Source: a virus. From it: a DNA stretch of 64,000 nt. The position numbers and the translations under genes are program-made. The stretch covers positions 22,417-86,416 of the IMG/VR virus record IMGVR_UViG_3300036852_000300, one strand, 5' to 3'. Numbering within the stretch: the first letter of the stretch is position 1; the number at the start of each line of letters is the position of its first letter. Positions 49,417-57,205 of this stretch are shown one piece after another. The notes under the pieces are model-generated. The model was not told the origin of the DNA, made no database searches, and worked only from the letters and a program-made list of their open reading frames with translations.

Positions 49417-49921
49417 CTGGGAACAGCTTTCCTGTGCGGAGCAATGGGAACGAAAGCAGGTATTCACTGGCCAGGATGCCCAGGTAGTCGGGACCCAGGT
49501 AGTCGAACCGCTCGACCTCGTCCCTGTCGAACACGATGCCCCAGTACGCCGACCGCTCCGGCTCCGGCCAGGTCCGGTCCCAGATCTGGCCGGCCGGGTC
49601 GATCAGCCAGGCGTGCTGGCAGGGGATACCCTGGAAGTCGCCGATCGCCGCGATCGCGTACCCCTCAACGTAGCGTAGGGGCAGATCAGACGTTTCGCGC
49701 ACCTGGCGCAGCAAATCCAGGGTGTTCTGATAGCAGTAGCGCATCGGGCCGGGGACCACGAACGGGGGCAGCGGGGCGGACACCCAGGGCTGCCCCAGGT
49801 CGTAGACCAGGTGCTCATACGATCGGTAGCGCTGGGGTCGCGGCGTGGGACCCATCAGGGCCGGGATCGCCTCGACCATCGCTTCCAGGTAGTGGCGTAG
49901 CGTCTGGTGGATGTCCATCAT
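49409..49921 (-). CDS. Unknown protein, possible transglutaminase/papain-like fold (HNH target gene)
   Basis: A 170-residue protein. YCYQNTLDLLRQVRET gives a Cys, IPCQHAWLIDPAGQIWDRTW a His and Asp, an order expected for papain or transglutaminase-like enzymes. Its final codons (LLRTGKLFPDG) are a recoded copy of the displaced tail at 48988-49014; the product has lost the original last nine or so residues. Confidence 0.72.
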   Translation of the reverse strand: MMDIHQTLRHYLEAMVEAIPALMGPTPRPQRYRSYEHLVYDLGQPWVSAPLPPFVVPGPMRYCYQNTLDLLRQVRETSDLPLRYVEGYAIAAIGDFQGIPCQHAWLIDPAGQIWDRTWPEPERSAYWGIVFDRDEVERFDYLGPDYLGILASEYLLSFPLLRTGKLFPDG

Positions 49922-50490
49922 GTCGCGGTCAGCGGCAGCATCCGGGACGCGTGGACGTCGCCGGCCAGTTGGGCCGCCTCCTTGTTGGGCAGGCCGAACT
50001 GGCGCCAGCCGCAGCTACAGGTCCCGGTCCACTTCCCGCCCGTAGATACGACCGGCAGGGTCTGGTGGCCCGGGACGTCGCGGGGGGCGGGACCGCCCGA
50101 CGCCGGCGTCGGGCGGGGGACGTCCCGGACCGTGTCCGGGACGTCGCTTGCGATGGTCGCGCCCCGCAGGGGGTCCTGCGACTGCTCCGGGGCCTGCCGG
50201 AGCCGTTCGACTTCAGCTTGAAGCTGGGCCAGCCGCCGGCTGATCCTGGACAGGTCGACCTGGAGACGGTGGGCCAGGTGGACCTGGAGGATCTCGACCA
50301 GTGGCATGGTGTCGGGCCAGTCGTTGTCGCCGTACTGGCCGCACAGCAGCCGCAGATAGGCGATCGCGTCGACGCGCTCCTGTCGCATCTCGCGCTGCCG
50401 CTTCTCCAGCGTCAGCGCCTCGCCTCTCAGGCGTAGCCGCTCGCGCTCCAGGCTCTCCTTGACGCGCTTGAACTGGGCTTTCGTGGTCAT
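49918..50490 (-). CDS. Coiled-coil protein with C-terminal Cys motif
   Basis: A 190-residue protein: a basic coiled coil (residues 1-100), a linker with repeated DVP motifs (SDVPDTVRDVPRP, RDVPGHQ) and a CSCGW end. A GGGACGTCCC palindrome (50117) encodes one DVP. Unrecognised. Confidence 0.72.
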   Translation of the reverse strand: MTTKAQFKRVKESLERERLRLRGEALTLEKRQREMRQERVDAIAYLRLLCGQYGDNDWPDTMPLVEILQVHLAHRLQVDLSRISRRLAQLQAEVERLRQAPEQSQDPLRGATIASDVPDTVRDVPRPTPASGGPAPRDVPGHQTLPVVSTGGKWTGTCSCGWRQFGLPNKEAAQLAGDVHASRMLPLTAT

Positions 50491-50807
50491 CAGGTCTCGC
50501 GTCGCCTCCTTCCCTGGCCGATCCGCCCGGTGCCCCCACGATAGATGGGCAGGCCGGGCGCCCGTCGGTTATGGATCGGGGCGTCGGGGCGCCCCAGGGA
50601 TCGCCAGCGGTCGACCAGCTCGTCCACCGACTGGACCACCCGGCGGATGGTGATCGTTCCACCGATCAGGTCCAGCGATTCTCGCTGGATTGACCTACGG
50701 CCGATGTCCTGACCGTCCGCCATGCGCGGGATGAACTGCGTGCGCGACCGCGCCCAGGCAATGAAGACCGGCCGTTCGTCGTCGGTCAGTTCGGGCACTA
50801 TCGCCAC
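50490..50807 (-). CDS. Unknown 105-residue protein
   Basis: GTG start coupled to the upstream gene. Basic, IPRMADGQDIGRRSIQRESL in the middle and a very basic tail. Unrecognised. Confidence 0.66.
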   Translation of the reverse strand: MAIVPELTDDERPVFIAWARSRTQFIPRMADGQDIGRRSIQRESLDLIGGTITIRRVVQSVDELVDRWRSLGRPDAPIHNRRAPGLPIYRGGTGRIGQGRRRRET

Positions 50808-50809
50808 GG

Positions 50810-51457
50810 TCAGCCCCCCTCAAACGGCTGCTGGACGCTGTCCAGGATCTGGATGTCGGTCACCAGCCGCGACCCGAAGCCCCACGGGATCCGGAAGGTG
50901 GGGTCATCGAAGACCCAGAGGTGGAACTGGTTACTGGTGTCTACGAGCCGAGACTCCGCGGGGTAGACTTCAGTCGCCTCGCACTCCGGCCCGACCAGCT
51001 CATTTTTGATCCGTTGGAAGTCCCGGAACCGCTCCGGGCCGGGGGGCCGCTTGCCGTTCCAGATGCACTTGATCGACAGGTGCACCAGCGGCGGCGCGCC
51101 CGACCCTTCAGCCGGGTCCTGCCGCCTGACGTTGACCTGGTACCGGCTGTTGACGTAGATCGTCTCGGCCGCCAGGTCGGCAATCGCCTGCTCGCAGTGC
51201 TCGCGCGACAAGCCGGTCTTCTCGACCAGCTCATCGATCGCCTGCTCCCGGGTCCGCCCTCCCGCGTACCGGTTTTCAACGCTAATCTCAAAAGTCGTCC
51301 AGGGCGGTGGTGTCGGGCTGGGGTCGAACCACTGGCGCATCGACTGGGCCAGTGTCTGCCTGACGTGGGGCGGGACGTCCCGGACGATGTCAGCCGGCGG
51401 CCCGGGGACGTCCTGGGCCGCCCGCCGCTGGCGCTTTATGCGTGCGTCACGTCCCAC
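50810..51457 (-). CDS. DUF7694-like protein with DVP-rich start
   Basis: A 215-residue protein starting with GTG. DVPGPPADIVRDVPPHV near the N-terminus, then helices and IYVNSRYQVNVR; the C-terminal half VHLSIKCIWNGKRPPGPERF and FHLWVFDDPTFRIPWGFG resembles the 30393 domain. Probably a related phage family of unknown role. Confidence 0.68.
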   Translation of the reverse strand: MGRDARIKRQRRAAQDVPGPPADIVRDVPPHVRQTLAQSMRQWFDPSPTPPPWTTFEISVENRYAGGRTREQAIDELVEKTGLSREHCEQAIADLAAETIYVNSRYQVNVRRQDPAEGSGAPPLVHLSIKCIWNGKRPPGPERFRDFQRIKNELVGPECEATEVYPAESRLVDTSNQFHLWVFDDPTFRIPWGFGSRLVTDIQILDSVQQPFEGG

Positions 51458-51812
51458 GGTTCGTCGCCTCCTGGATCGCCTTCAGCTCCAGCTTGCCGAC
51501 CCCGGCCCGGCTGTTGGCGTCTGCCCGGGTTGTCTCGTACGCCAGTCGGGCGTCGCGCATGGCCTGTTCAGCCAGCGCCCAGGTCGCCTGGCGCTCAATC
51601 AGCTTCAACAGGTTGTCGTCGCTGTAGGGGAAGATGGTGTCGGAGACCTGGAAGTAGGTCTGATTGGTGTAGACCGGCTTGGGTTTGTCGCTGTGCCAGA
51701 CCTTGCCGATCGGCCCCTGGCCGTCGGCCCAGCGGATGCGGTTGGTCGGGGTCAGCCGTTCGATCTCGCAGATCTGGGGCGGCTGGGTGCCGACGCAGAC
51801 GATGACTTTCAT
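51447..51812 (-). CDS. Unknown 121-residue protein
   Basis: Start chosen at ATG 51812, overlapping the upstream stop. VIVCVGTQPPQICEIERL begins the protein; the C-terminus is a charged helix (LAEQAMRDARLAYETTRAD). Unrecognised. Confidence 0.68.
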   Translation of the reverse strand: MKVIVCVGTQPPQICEIERLTPTNRIRWADGQGPIGKVWHSDKPKPVYTNQTYFQVSDTIFPYSDDNLLKLIERQATWALAEQAMRDARLAYETTRADANSRAGVGKLELKAIQEATNRGT

Positions 51813-52162
51813 CAGGCAGGGTCCTCCAGGGCGGCGTCGTCGGCGTGTCGTCCGATCGCCAGTAGCCGGTTGTCCTGGGCCAGCATCGCGATCAGGTCGT
51901 CTAGGCCGGTGTCGGCAGCCAGCGCGACCAGGATCATCGCGTGGGCAGTACTGGTCGCCGGGTCCTGCACCAGGGCGCCCCGTTGTTCCGGGGTCGGGCC
52001 GTCCGCGTCGCTGGCGTGGAACATCCACTCCCAGCCACAGCAGCAGCGCAGGTCGGGTCGATCAGGGCCGGCGACACCGACAATTGCCGGGTCGACCAGG
52101 GGGTCGAACTGGCCACAAGGGCCGTCCTGGAGGGTGTCGTTACCGTCGTATGGGCGCACCAT
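51812..52162 (-). CDS. Unknown 116-residue protein with Cys cluster
   Basis: CCCGWEW in the middle may bind metal; acidic, helical C-terminus (HAMILVALAADTGLDDLIAM). Coupled to the 22-residue gene upstream. Unrecognised. Confidence 0.68.
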   Translation of the reverse strand: MVRPYDGNDTLQDGPCGQFDPLVDPAIVGVAGPDRPDLRCCCGWEWMFHASDADGPTPEQRGALVQDPATSTAHAMILVALAADTGLDDLIAMLAQDNRLLAIGRHADDAALEDPA

Positions 52163-52230
52163 CAGACCGGGCCTACTGTCAACAGCAGGACCCGGCCCCG
52201 GGCGCCGGTGACAGGGGGGTTGTCACACAT
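52162..52230 (-). CDS. 22-residue peptide gene
   Basis: ATG 52230 to TGA 52162 with CTGAGAGGAA upstream, and ATGA-coupled to the next gene. MCDNPPVTGARGRVLLLTVG may be a leader peptide rather than a functional protein. Supported by its ribosome binding site only. Confidence 0.45.
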   Translation of the reverse strand: MCDNPPVTGARGRVLLLTVGPV

Positions 52231-52278
52231 GCCGGGGTTCCTCTCAGGGTATGTGGAAAAACGCGCAGGTGTGCGTGC

Positions 52279-52836
52279 CTAGGTTGGTTGGGCTGCACCT
52301 CCATCCCGTGGTGGGGCGTCGTACGGCCAGGGCCAGCCGGCGCGCTTCCGTTCGGCCCGGATACCCATCACCTGGGTGACAAGATCGGGGGTCGACGGAC
52401 GCAGCCGCACAGCCTGCTCCTCGGCCTCGTTCAACAGGAACAGGACCAGCTCCGGGATCTGTTCATGCTGGGCGCGGTAGACCCGGTGCCAGCCGTCGAT
52501 CAAGACGTGCTGGCGCCGGCCGTCCGGTAGCTTCGGGAACGGTAGCGGGACCGCGATCAGCGGCAGGGTCAGGTTGATCTCCGGGGACAGCGCGTACGCC
52601 GGGTCGACTTCAGCGGCCCCGTCCAGCAGCATCGCGTACAACTGCGACGTATCCTCAACCGAGAACCGACCCCAGCTCTGCGCGCGTATCGCCTGATTGG
52701 CCAGCTTCTGGGCGGCGGTCACGTCCCAGTGGTACTGGATGCCGTCCCAGTCCCATACGCTGTAGCTGAAGTATTCGATGGCGACGTCGGGCCGGTCTCG
52801 GAACAGGCCCATCGTGCCGACGCCGTTGCCGAGCAT
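52279..52836 (-). CDS. ParB/Srx-fold protein
   Basis: A 185-residue protein. LPLIAVPLPFPKLPDGRRQH then VLIDGWHRVYRAQHE matches the ParB-type (V/I)DGxHR loop. There is no HTH, so likely a Srx/ParB-like enzyme or nucleotide-binding domain. Unknown role; a related domain is in the 38035 protein. Confidence 0.68.
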   Translation of the reverse strand: MLGNGVGTMGLFRDRPDVAIEYFSYSVWDWDGIQYHWDVTAAQKLANQAIRAQSWGRFSVEDTSQLYAMLLDGAAEVDPAYALSPEINLTLPLIAVPLPFPKLPDGRRQHVLIDGWHRVYRAQHEQIPELVLFLLNEAEEQAVRLRPSTPDLVTQVMGIRAERKRAGWPWPYDAPPRDGGAAQPT

Positions 52837-53087
52837 CAGTTGCTCCGGTCAGATCTGCCGGCCTGGTCCAGGATCATCAGGTTGACGGCTGCATCGTACG
52901 CGGCGCGGGTCTCGGCAACGTGTCGCAACGCCATCTCGAACCGCTCTTGATCGCCCCGGCCAACCGGGGACCCGAAGCTCTCGGCAAGCTTGCGGGAGAA
53001 GCCGGCCAGCGCCATCAGCGCCGTCCGGTGGTCGTGCAGGGTGGCAGCCGGACTGACCGGCGCCCCGCTGGGGGGTGTCGTCGCCAT
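52836..53087 (-). CDS. Unknown 83-residue protein
   Basis: Helical, with a low-complexity start and RKLAESFGSPVGRGDQERFE. Start ATG 53087 is close to a CTGAGAGGAG leader. Unrecognised. Confidence 0.68.
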   Translation of the reverse strand: MATTPPSGAPVSPAATLHDHRTALMALAGFSRKLAESFGSPVGRGDQERFEMALRHVAETRAAYDAAVNLMILDQAGRSDRSN

Positions 53088-53130
53088 CGTGTCTTGCTCC
53101 TCTCAGCGACTCACGGTCGAACTGGTGATG

Positions 53131-53532
53131 TCAGCCCTGCCACCAGCGTACCCGGGTGTCAGGTTTGGTGTCAACGGCGAGCAGTCGGGCCGGCTGTGGG
53201 GGGTCCCCGGAATTGCCCGGAATTGCCCGGGTTTCCCCGGGATTCATCGCCGTTAGCGAATTTTCGGCGGTTTTCGGCGGTTGACGTTTGGGCCGGTCCT
53301 TGATCCAGAACGTCGGCGGCGTCCACGGCTGCTCCAGGCCCGCCGCGATCCGTTCACGGCGCCGCTGGCCCCGGGTGCGGGCCAGTTCAGTCATCTGCCG
53401 TAGGTGGACGCGGCCACGCTCGCGCATCTCTTCCCAGGTCGGCGCCCGGTCCTCCGGGCGTAGCGCAATCGGGGTTGGATCGGCCGCGAACAGGTCAAGC
53501 TGTTCGGCGCCAGTCTTAGCTTTCCGGGCCAC
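53131..53532 (-). CDS. Unknown 133-residue basic protein
   Basis: GTG start after GGAGGGG. N-terminus MARKAKTGAEQLDLFAADP, an early QLDLF motif reminiscent of sliding-clamp binding peptides (Q-x-x-L-F). The DNA near 53206-53245 has tandem CCCGGAATT repeats. Unrecognised. Confidence 0.68.
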   Translation of the reverse strand: MARKAKTGAEQLDLFAADPTPIALRPEDRAPTWEEMRERGRVHLRQMTELARTRGQRRRERIAAGLEQPWTPPTFWIKDRPKRQPPKTAENSLTAMNPGETRAIPGNSGDPPQPARLLAVDTKPDTRVRWWQG

Positions 53533-53695
53533 GCTGCCCCTCCAGGCTGTACAGCGTCGTCGTCACTGCACAGAAGGTACAACGGAAGGTGACTCCGGCG
53601 ACGGTGTCAATCAGGGTGTGGGGGCGCGCCCCCTCGCAGTGGGCGCAGTGGACGGTGACCACCGGCTCCAGGTGACGCACGGCAGCGTCTTCCAC
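53516..53695 (-). CDS. Zinc-binding unknown protein
   Basis: Start chosen at GTG 53695, seven bases after GAGGAG; ATG 53701 is too close. HCAHCEG and RCTFC make a CxxC/CxxC zinc ribbon. Overlaps the next gene by 17 bases. Unrecognised. Confidence 0.66.
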   Translation of the reverse strand: MEDAAVRHLEPVVTVHCAHCEGARPHTLIDTVAGVTFRCTFCAVTTTLYSLEGQRGPES

Positions 53696-53701
53696 GGGCA
53701 T

Positions 53702-53777
53702 GCTCCTCTCAGGTCGACCAGCGGGGTCCGGTGGCCCAGGCTGTCCGGTGATGTCGGGCGGCCAGGGCCGGGTCTGA
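53702..53777 (-). promoter_or_regulatory. Intergenic leader element E12 (degenerate)
   Basis: Shows the conserved GACCCGGCC flank, loop GACATCACC and the CTGAGAGGAG block, but the stem is weakened. Member of the hairpin family at 55072-63866. Confidence 0.55.
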
Positions 53778-54077
53778 CTACCGCGCCAGCATGGCGCAGG
53801 TGCAGGTCGGGCAGTGGTGGAGGGTGGTGTCCAGCAGCCGGATCACGATCTCCGGGGCCAGCGGGTCCTCGCGAGAGATCCCGATCTGGCGGGCGCCGGG
53901 CCGGGCCATGAACGTTGGGACCGACGGGTGCGCTTCAAGCCCGTCGTCCTTGTCCAGCAGGTCGTCAGCGATCCGGCCCACCTGGGCGCGGGCCGACTCC
54001 AGGTCGTCGCCGGCGTCGGCTATCTCCCAGGTCTCGTCGGCGACCCGGAGGATGTGGATGCGGTAGCGGTCGGCCAT
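53778..54077 (-). CDS. Unknown 99-residue protein
   Basis: MADRYRIHILRVADETWEIA begins as a small alpha/beta domain; the C-terminus has HHCPTCTC, a zinc site. Preceded by CTGAGAGGAG. Unrecognised. Confidence 0.7.
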   Translation of the reverse strand: MADRYRIHILRVADETWEIADAGDDLESARAQVGRIADDLLDKDDGLEAHPSVPTFMARPGARQIGISREDPLAPEIVIRLLDTTLHHCPTCTCAMLAR

Positions 54078-54089
54078 CAGGTGCTCCTC

Positions 54090-54293
54090 TCAGGTGACGG
54101 TGGCGGCTTGTTCCTGGGCGCGGCGGATCTGGTCGCGCCGTTCGATCATCGCCCCCAGGCCCGGCACGTTGTTCGGCATCGCGTCCAGGTACCGCTCCCG
54201 ATCCTGGCGCTGGACGTTGGCCAGCCAGGCCAGGGCGATCGTCAGCAGGTCGTCGGTATCCATCTGGTCGACGGTCTTGCCCAGGCCGGTCAC
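54090..54293 (-). CDS. 67-residue unknown protein
   Basis: Start chosen at GTG 54293 after GGAGGAG; the longer frame upstream is a shadow. Helical (DLLTIALAWLANVQRQDRER). Unrecognised. Confidence 0.66.
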   Translation of the reverse strand: MTGLGKTVDQMDTDDLLTIALAWLANVQRQDRERYLDAMPNNVPGLGAMIERRDQIRRAQEQAATVT

Positions 54294-54463
54294 GATCGCT
54301 CCTCCTGTTCGCCCCGCTGGGCGTCGTAGGCTTCCTGGATGGCGACCTGCTGCGCCCGATCGCGTCGCCGCTTCGTCAGGCAGTCGTCTGGCGGCAGGTG
54401 CCACAAGGGCAGGCGGTGGGTCCAGTGGCCGCACGGCAGGGTCTGCCGGGTCTGGTCGTCCAT
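54290..54463 (-). CDS. 57-residue unknown protein
   Basis: Frame from ATG 54463 to TGA 54290, coupled by GTGA to the next gene and by ATGA to the one before. CGHWTHRLPLWHLPPDDC has C/H/H/H/C residues that could bind metal; basic helical end. Unrecognised. Confidence 0.6.
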   Translation of the reverse strand: MDDQTRQTLPCGHWTHRLPLWHLPPDDCLTKRRRDRAQQVAIQEAYDAQRGEQEERS

Positions 54464-55071
54464 CAGAACCCCTCGATATGACAGCCCATCCCGCAGGCGC
54501 CGTGATCGCCGCCCTGGCAGGACAGACAGGTCCGGTCACAGTCGGGCGCCGTGGTGGTCGGGACCGGGAAGCCGTCCCGGTCCTCCCAGCCCCCGTCTCG
54601 ATAGACGTCACCGTCCTCCATCGGGTCGGGCGGGGTCAGGTCATCGATCGCCTGCTCCAGCATCGCCGCTTCGGTGTCGTACGGCCGTGACCAGGTGCCG
54701 GTATTTATCTTGAATTTGAAGGCATCCGGCTCGGCGCCGCCGGCGTTGTCGTTTTCCAGCCAGACGGTGACCCCGGCGTCCATGCACAACTGGTGCAGCT
54801 TCTCCTTTAGCAGTTGGCGGCGGGAGTCGTCCGGGATCGTGACCCGGAGCGCCGCGATTTGGGCCGGGGTCGGGGTCGGGCCGTTCTTGGATGCCTCCTC
54901 GAAGTAGTCGCGCAGCCCGGACAGCTTCGCGACGGCGTACAGGGCGGCGTAGCGGTCCCTGGACAGCTTCGCGCGGGTCGCCTTGATCCTCTCGGATCGT
55001 AGCTCGCGATCGATCGCCTCGATCGCGCCCTCCAGGGTCTCACGGTCGTTGGCGCCGATGAATGTGACCAT
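54463..55071 (-). CDS. Unknown 202-residue protein with Cys-rich end
   Basis: Coiled-coil-like N-terminal half (RELRSERIKATRAKLSRDRY) and a C-terminal CDRTCLSCQGGDHGACGMGC, probably a zinc finger. Preceded by CTGAGAGGAG and element E11. Unrecognised. Confidence 0.72.
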   Translation of the reverse strand: MVTFIGANDRETLEGAIEAIDRELRSERIKATRAKLSRDRYAALYAVAKLSGLRDYFEEASKNGPTPTPAQIAALRVTIPDDSRRQLLKEKLHQLCMDAGVTVWLENDNAGGAEPDAFKFKINTGTWSRPYDTEAAMLEQAIDDLTPPDPMEDGDVYRDGGWEDRDGFPVPTTTAPDCDRTCLSCQGGDHGACGMGCHIEGF

Positions 55072-55225
55072 CGTGGCTCCTCTCAGGATGTCGCTGCGCA
55101 GCGGCGATATTTGCGCCGCGCAGCGGGCGGGTTGGCCCGCTCCCAGGATGATCGGGTGATGTCCGATCAGCTAGGGGCCGGGTCGTGCCGACCGTGAACA
55201 TCGTCACTGCGTGACGACGTCAGGA
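55072..55225 (-). promoter_or_regulatory. Intergenic leader element E11
   Basis: Stem GATCGG-ACATCA-CCGATC with flanks GACCCGGCC-CCTAGC and CCTGGGAGCGGGCC, then extra hairpins (near 55091-55120) and CTGAGAGGAG before the 55071 gene. Member of the family described in the findings. Confidence 0.72.
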
Positions 55226-55609
55226 TTAGGGCAGGCTACTACAGACGCGCGCCCGCTCAGCCGACGTCAGCGGCAGCGCGCTGGACGCGGTCACCCAGGT
55301 GTTCTCAAACTTTTTGGTGCAGGCGACGTAGCCGTCCTGGATCGGCGAGTGCGTCGCCCGGCTGGTCCGCCGGAACCGCGCGCAGATGCCGGCCGCGTCG
55401 GTCCCATCGGCCAGGATACTGACCGATGGGTAGTCGCTGATCGATACCTCGCAGCGGGTCAGTGACTCAGTGGTCACGGACCCAGCCCTGACGGGGGCCG
55501 GGCGGATCGCGATGCCGATCAAGGCGACGATCAGCAGCAGGATTGGCCCGACCGCCAGGGTCAGCCAGGCCCAGCGGGGAAAGCGGTCACCAGGGAACGG
55601 GTGTGCCAT
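55226..55609 (-). CDS. Membrane-anchored unknown protein
   Basis: A 127-residue protein; start chosen at ATG 55609 after AGGAGG. WLTLAVGPILLLIVALIGIA is a membrane anchor or signal, and four Cys in the exported part (C79, C102, C124 and others) could form disulfides. Secreted or periplasmic-side protein; unknown. Confidence 0.7.
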   Translation of the reverse strand: MAHPFPGDRFPRWAWLTLAVGPILLLIVALIGIAIRPAPVRAGSVTTESLTRCEVSISDYPSVSILADGTDAAGICARFRRTSRATHSPIQDGYVACTKKFENTWVTASSALPLTSAERARVCSSLP

Positions 55610-55658
55610 GACAGATGTCCTCCTGATGACCACAACGACAGCGGGACCCGGCCAGGCG

Positions 55659-55889
55659 TCAGTCGCAGCCCCGGTCGCCGAACGCGAACAGGAAATGCGG
55701 CTCCCCGTCCGGGTCCTCAACGGTGGTGCCCGGTTCGGCGTCGTGGGCCAGGCGGTAGTCGCGGACCTCGATCACGACCCCGTACGGCAGGTGGCCGTCC
55801 AGGGTGATGTCGAAGTCCCGGCACTGAAGCTGGACCCGGAAGTTGTTCGGCTCGCGGTTGGGGTCGGCGTCAGTCAGTGGGCCATGCAC
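55659..55889 (-). CDS. Unknown 76-residue protein
   Basis: GTG start; the ribosome site is weak. Beta-rich (NNFRVQLQCRDFDITLDGHL). Overlaps the upstream gene by 20 bases. Unrecognised. Confidence 0.62.
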   Translation of the reverse strand: MHGPLTDADPNREPNNFRVQLQCRDFDITLDGHLPYGVVIEVRDYRLAHDAEPGTTVEDPDGEPHFLFAFGDRGCD

Positions 55890-56208
55890 GGGGCAACGTC
55901 TCCGTTTCCGGGTCCCAGAACCCGCTGTAGAAAAAAAGCTCGAGGCCGATCATGCGGGCCAGCAGCGCCGCGATCTGGTCGCGGTCCTTGGTGTGCTCCC
56001 AGCCCTCCGAGAACGACAGTTCAGGCCCGACGGTCCAGGCGCCCGGCTGGCCGGTCCGGCACCGGGTGATCAGGTAGTCCGGGTGCCCGGACGGGTTGCC
56101 GCCCAGGACCAGGGTCGTGGTGTTGCCGGGCATCTCGATCGTGATCCTGGTCCCGTAGGGCGGGACCGGCATCGGCCCTTTCGGTGGCAGCTTGACGCCG
56201 TCAGCCAT
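55870..56208 (-). CDS. Unknown 112-residue protein
   Basis: Start chosen at ATG 56208. GTRITIEMPGNTTTLVLGGN and a helical end (DQIAALLARMIGLELFFYSG). Unrecognised; overlaps upstream gene. Confidence 0.68.
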   Translation of the reverse strand: MADGVKLPPKGPMPVPPYGTRITIEMPGNTTTLVLGGNPSGHPDYLITRCRTGQPGAWTVGPELSFSEGWEHTKDRDQIAALLARMIGLELFFYSGFWDPETETLPRAWPTD

Positions 56209-56431
56209 CAGCAGCCTCCTCGCCCCACAGGGCCTCCTCGTACTTCGCCTGGATCGTCTGTTCGATGATCGCGCGGCAGGACGCCCAGCCCAGGTTGCCC
56301 CAGCGCTCGACTTCGTCGCCGTTCTCGTCCAGGGCCGACAGGGTGTGCAGGCCGTTCTCGTCTTCGTCGGCGGTCGCCACGTAGGTGATGTGACTCTCGC
56401 CGTCGTCAATCCTGATCGTCAGTGGCCTCAT
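56201..56431 (-). CDS. Unknown 76-residue protein
   Basis: Start chosen at ATG 56431, five bases after GAGAGGAG. RPLTIRIDDGESHITYVATA then a helix with WASCRAIIEQTIQAKYEEAL. Unrecognised. Confidence 0.68.
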   Translation of the reverse strand: MRPLTIRIDDGESHITYVATADEDENGLHTLSALDENGDEVERWGNLGWASCRAIIEQTIQAKYEEALWGEEAADG

Positions 56432-56690
56432 GGGCACTCCTCTCGGGTGATGGCAGGAAGGCGGCGAGCGCGCCTTCGTAGCTGCACTGCGTCAGGTTGG
56501 TCGCGCAATACAGGACGTCGGCATCAGCCGGGCCGCGCAGGTCGTACTGGGTGTGGCCGCCCAGCACTTCAGCCGGTTCGTCAATCTCGATCCCGAGCTT
56601 CGGGTCGTAGGTGACCACGTACTCCACCAGCGCGTCCATCGTCTGGCAGATCCGGGTACCCCCGCACCGGGGGCAGGTCAACGCGGACAT
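56406..56690 (-). CDS. Zinc-ribbon protein
   Basis: A 94-residue protein beginning MSALTCPRCGGTRICQ; with CATNLTQC later this makes a CxxC/C.....C ribbon. Acidic C-terminus. Preceded by CTGAGAGGAG. Confidence 0.72.
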   Translation of the reverse strand: MSALTCPRCGGTRICQTMDALVEYVVTYDPKLGIEIDEPAEVLGGHTQYDLRGPADADVLYCATNLTQCSYEGALAAFLPSPERSAHEATDDQD

Positions 56691-56703
56691 CGGTGGGCTC
56701 CTC

Positions 56704-57069
56704 TCAGGCCGGTCGTGGGGGCCATTCGTCCGGCCCCAGCCGCCGCAGGCCGATCGGCTCCACGGCGTAGGCGTTGCGCGGCGACAGGTAGCTGTAGCCG
56801 GTCGTCACGACGACGTCGCCGACCGAGATCGACCGCTCATGGTTGCCGTTCGGGCGGTCGTCGGCGTTGCCCCGGGCGAACACCCATTCGGCGATCGCCC
56901 GCTCGATCGGCTCGCGGCCTTCGGTCTCCGGGTCGGTGATGTCGGCCAGGACGTCCAGGTCGCGGAAGTAGACGCTCGGGACCATCAGGCTCGACGGTCG
57001 GTACTGGGTGAACCGGTCGCCGTGGGTCTCGTTGAAATAGACCGTCACAATGGCGGATCGCAGGGTCAT
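56704..57069 (-). CDS. Unknown 121-residue protein
   Basis: MTLRSAIVTVYFNETHGDRF at the start and beta-rich middle. Preceded by CTGAGAGGAG and element E10. Unrecognised. Confidence 0.7.
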   Translation of the reverse strand: MTLRSAIVTVYFNETHGDRFTQYRPSSLMVPSVYFRDLDVLADITDPETEGREPIERAIAEWVFARGNADDRPNGNHERSISVGDVVVTTGYSYLSPRNAYAVEPIGLRRLGPDEWPPRPA

Positions 57070-57205
57070 GGCGCTCCTCTCAGATCAAATTCTCACCGGA
57101 CGAAACTTTCAGCGTAGCAGGCAGCATGGCCCGCTCCGAGACCGCGCAGATTTCTGCGCGGCTACGGGCCGGGTCAGGACTTAACCTGGGGTTACCTGGG
57201 GGTCG
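57070..57205 (-). promoter_or_regulatory. Intergenic leader element E10
   Basis: Nine-bp stem CCGCGCAGA-AA-TCTGCGCGG, flanked by GACCCGGCC and TCTCGGAGCGGGCC, then CTGAGAGGAG. Same family as E1-E9, with the stem sequence entirely changed but still paired. Confidence 0.76.
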
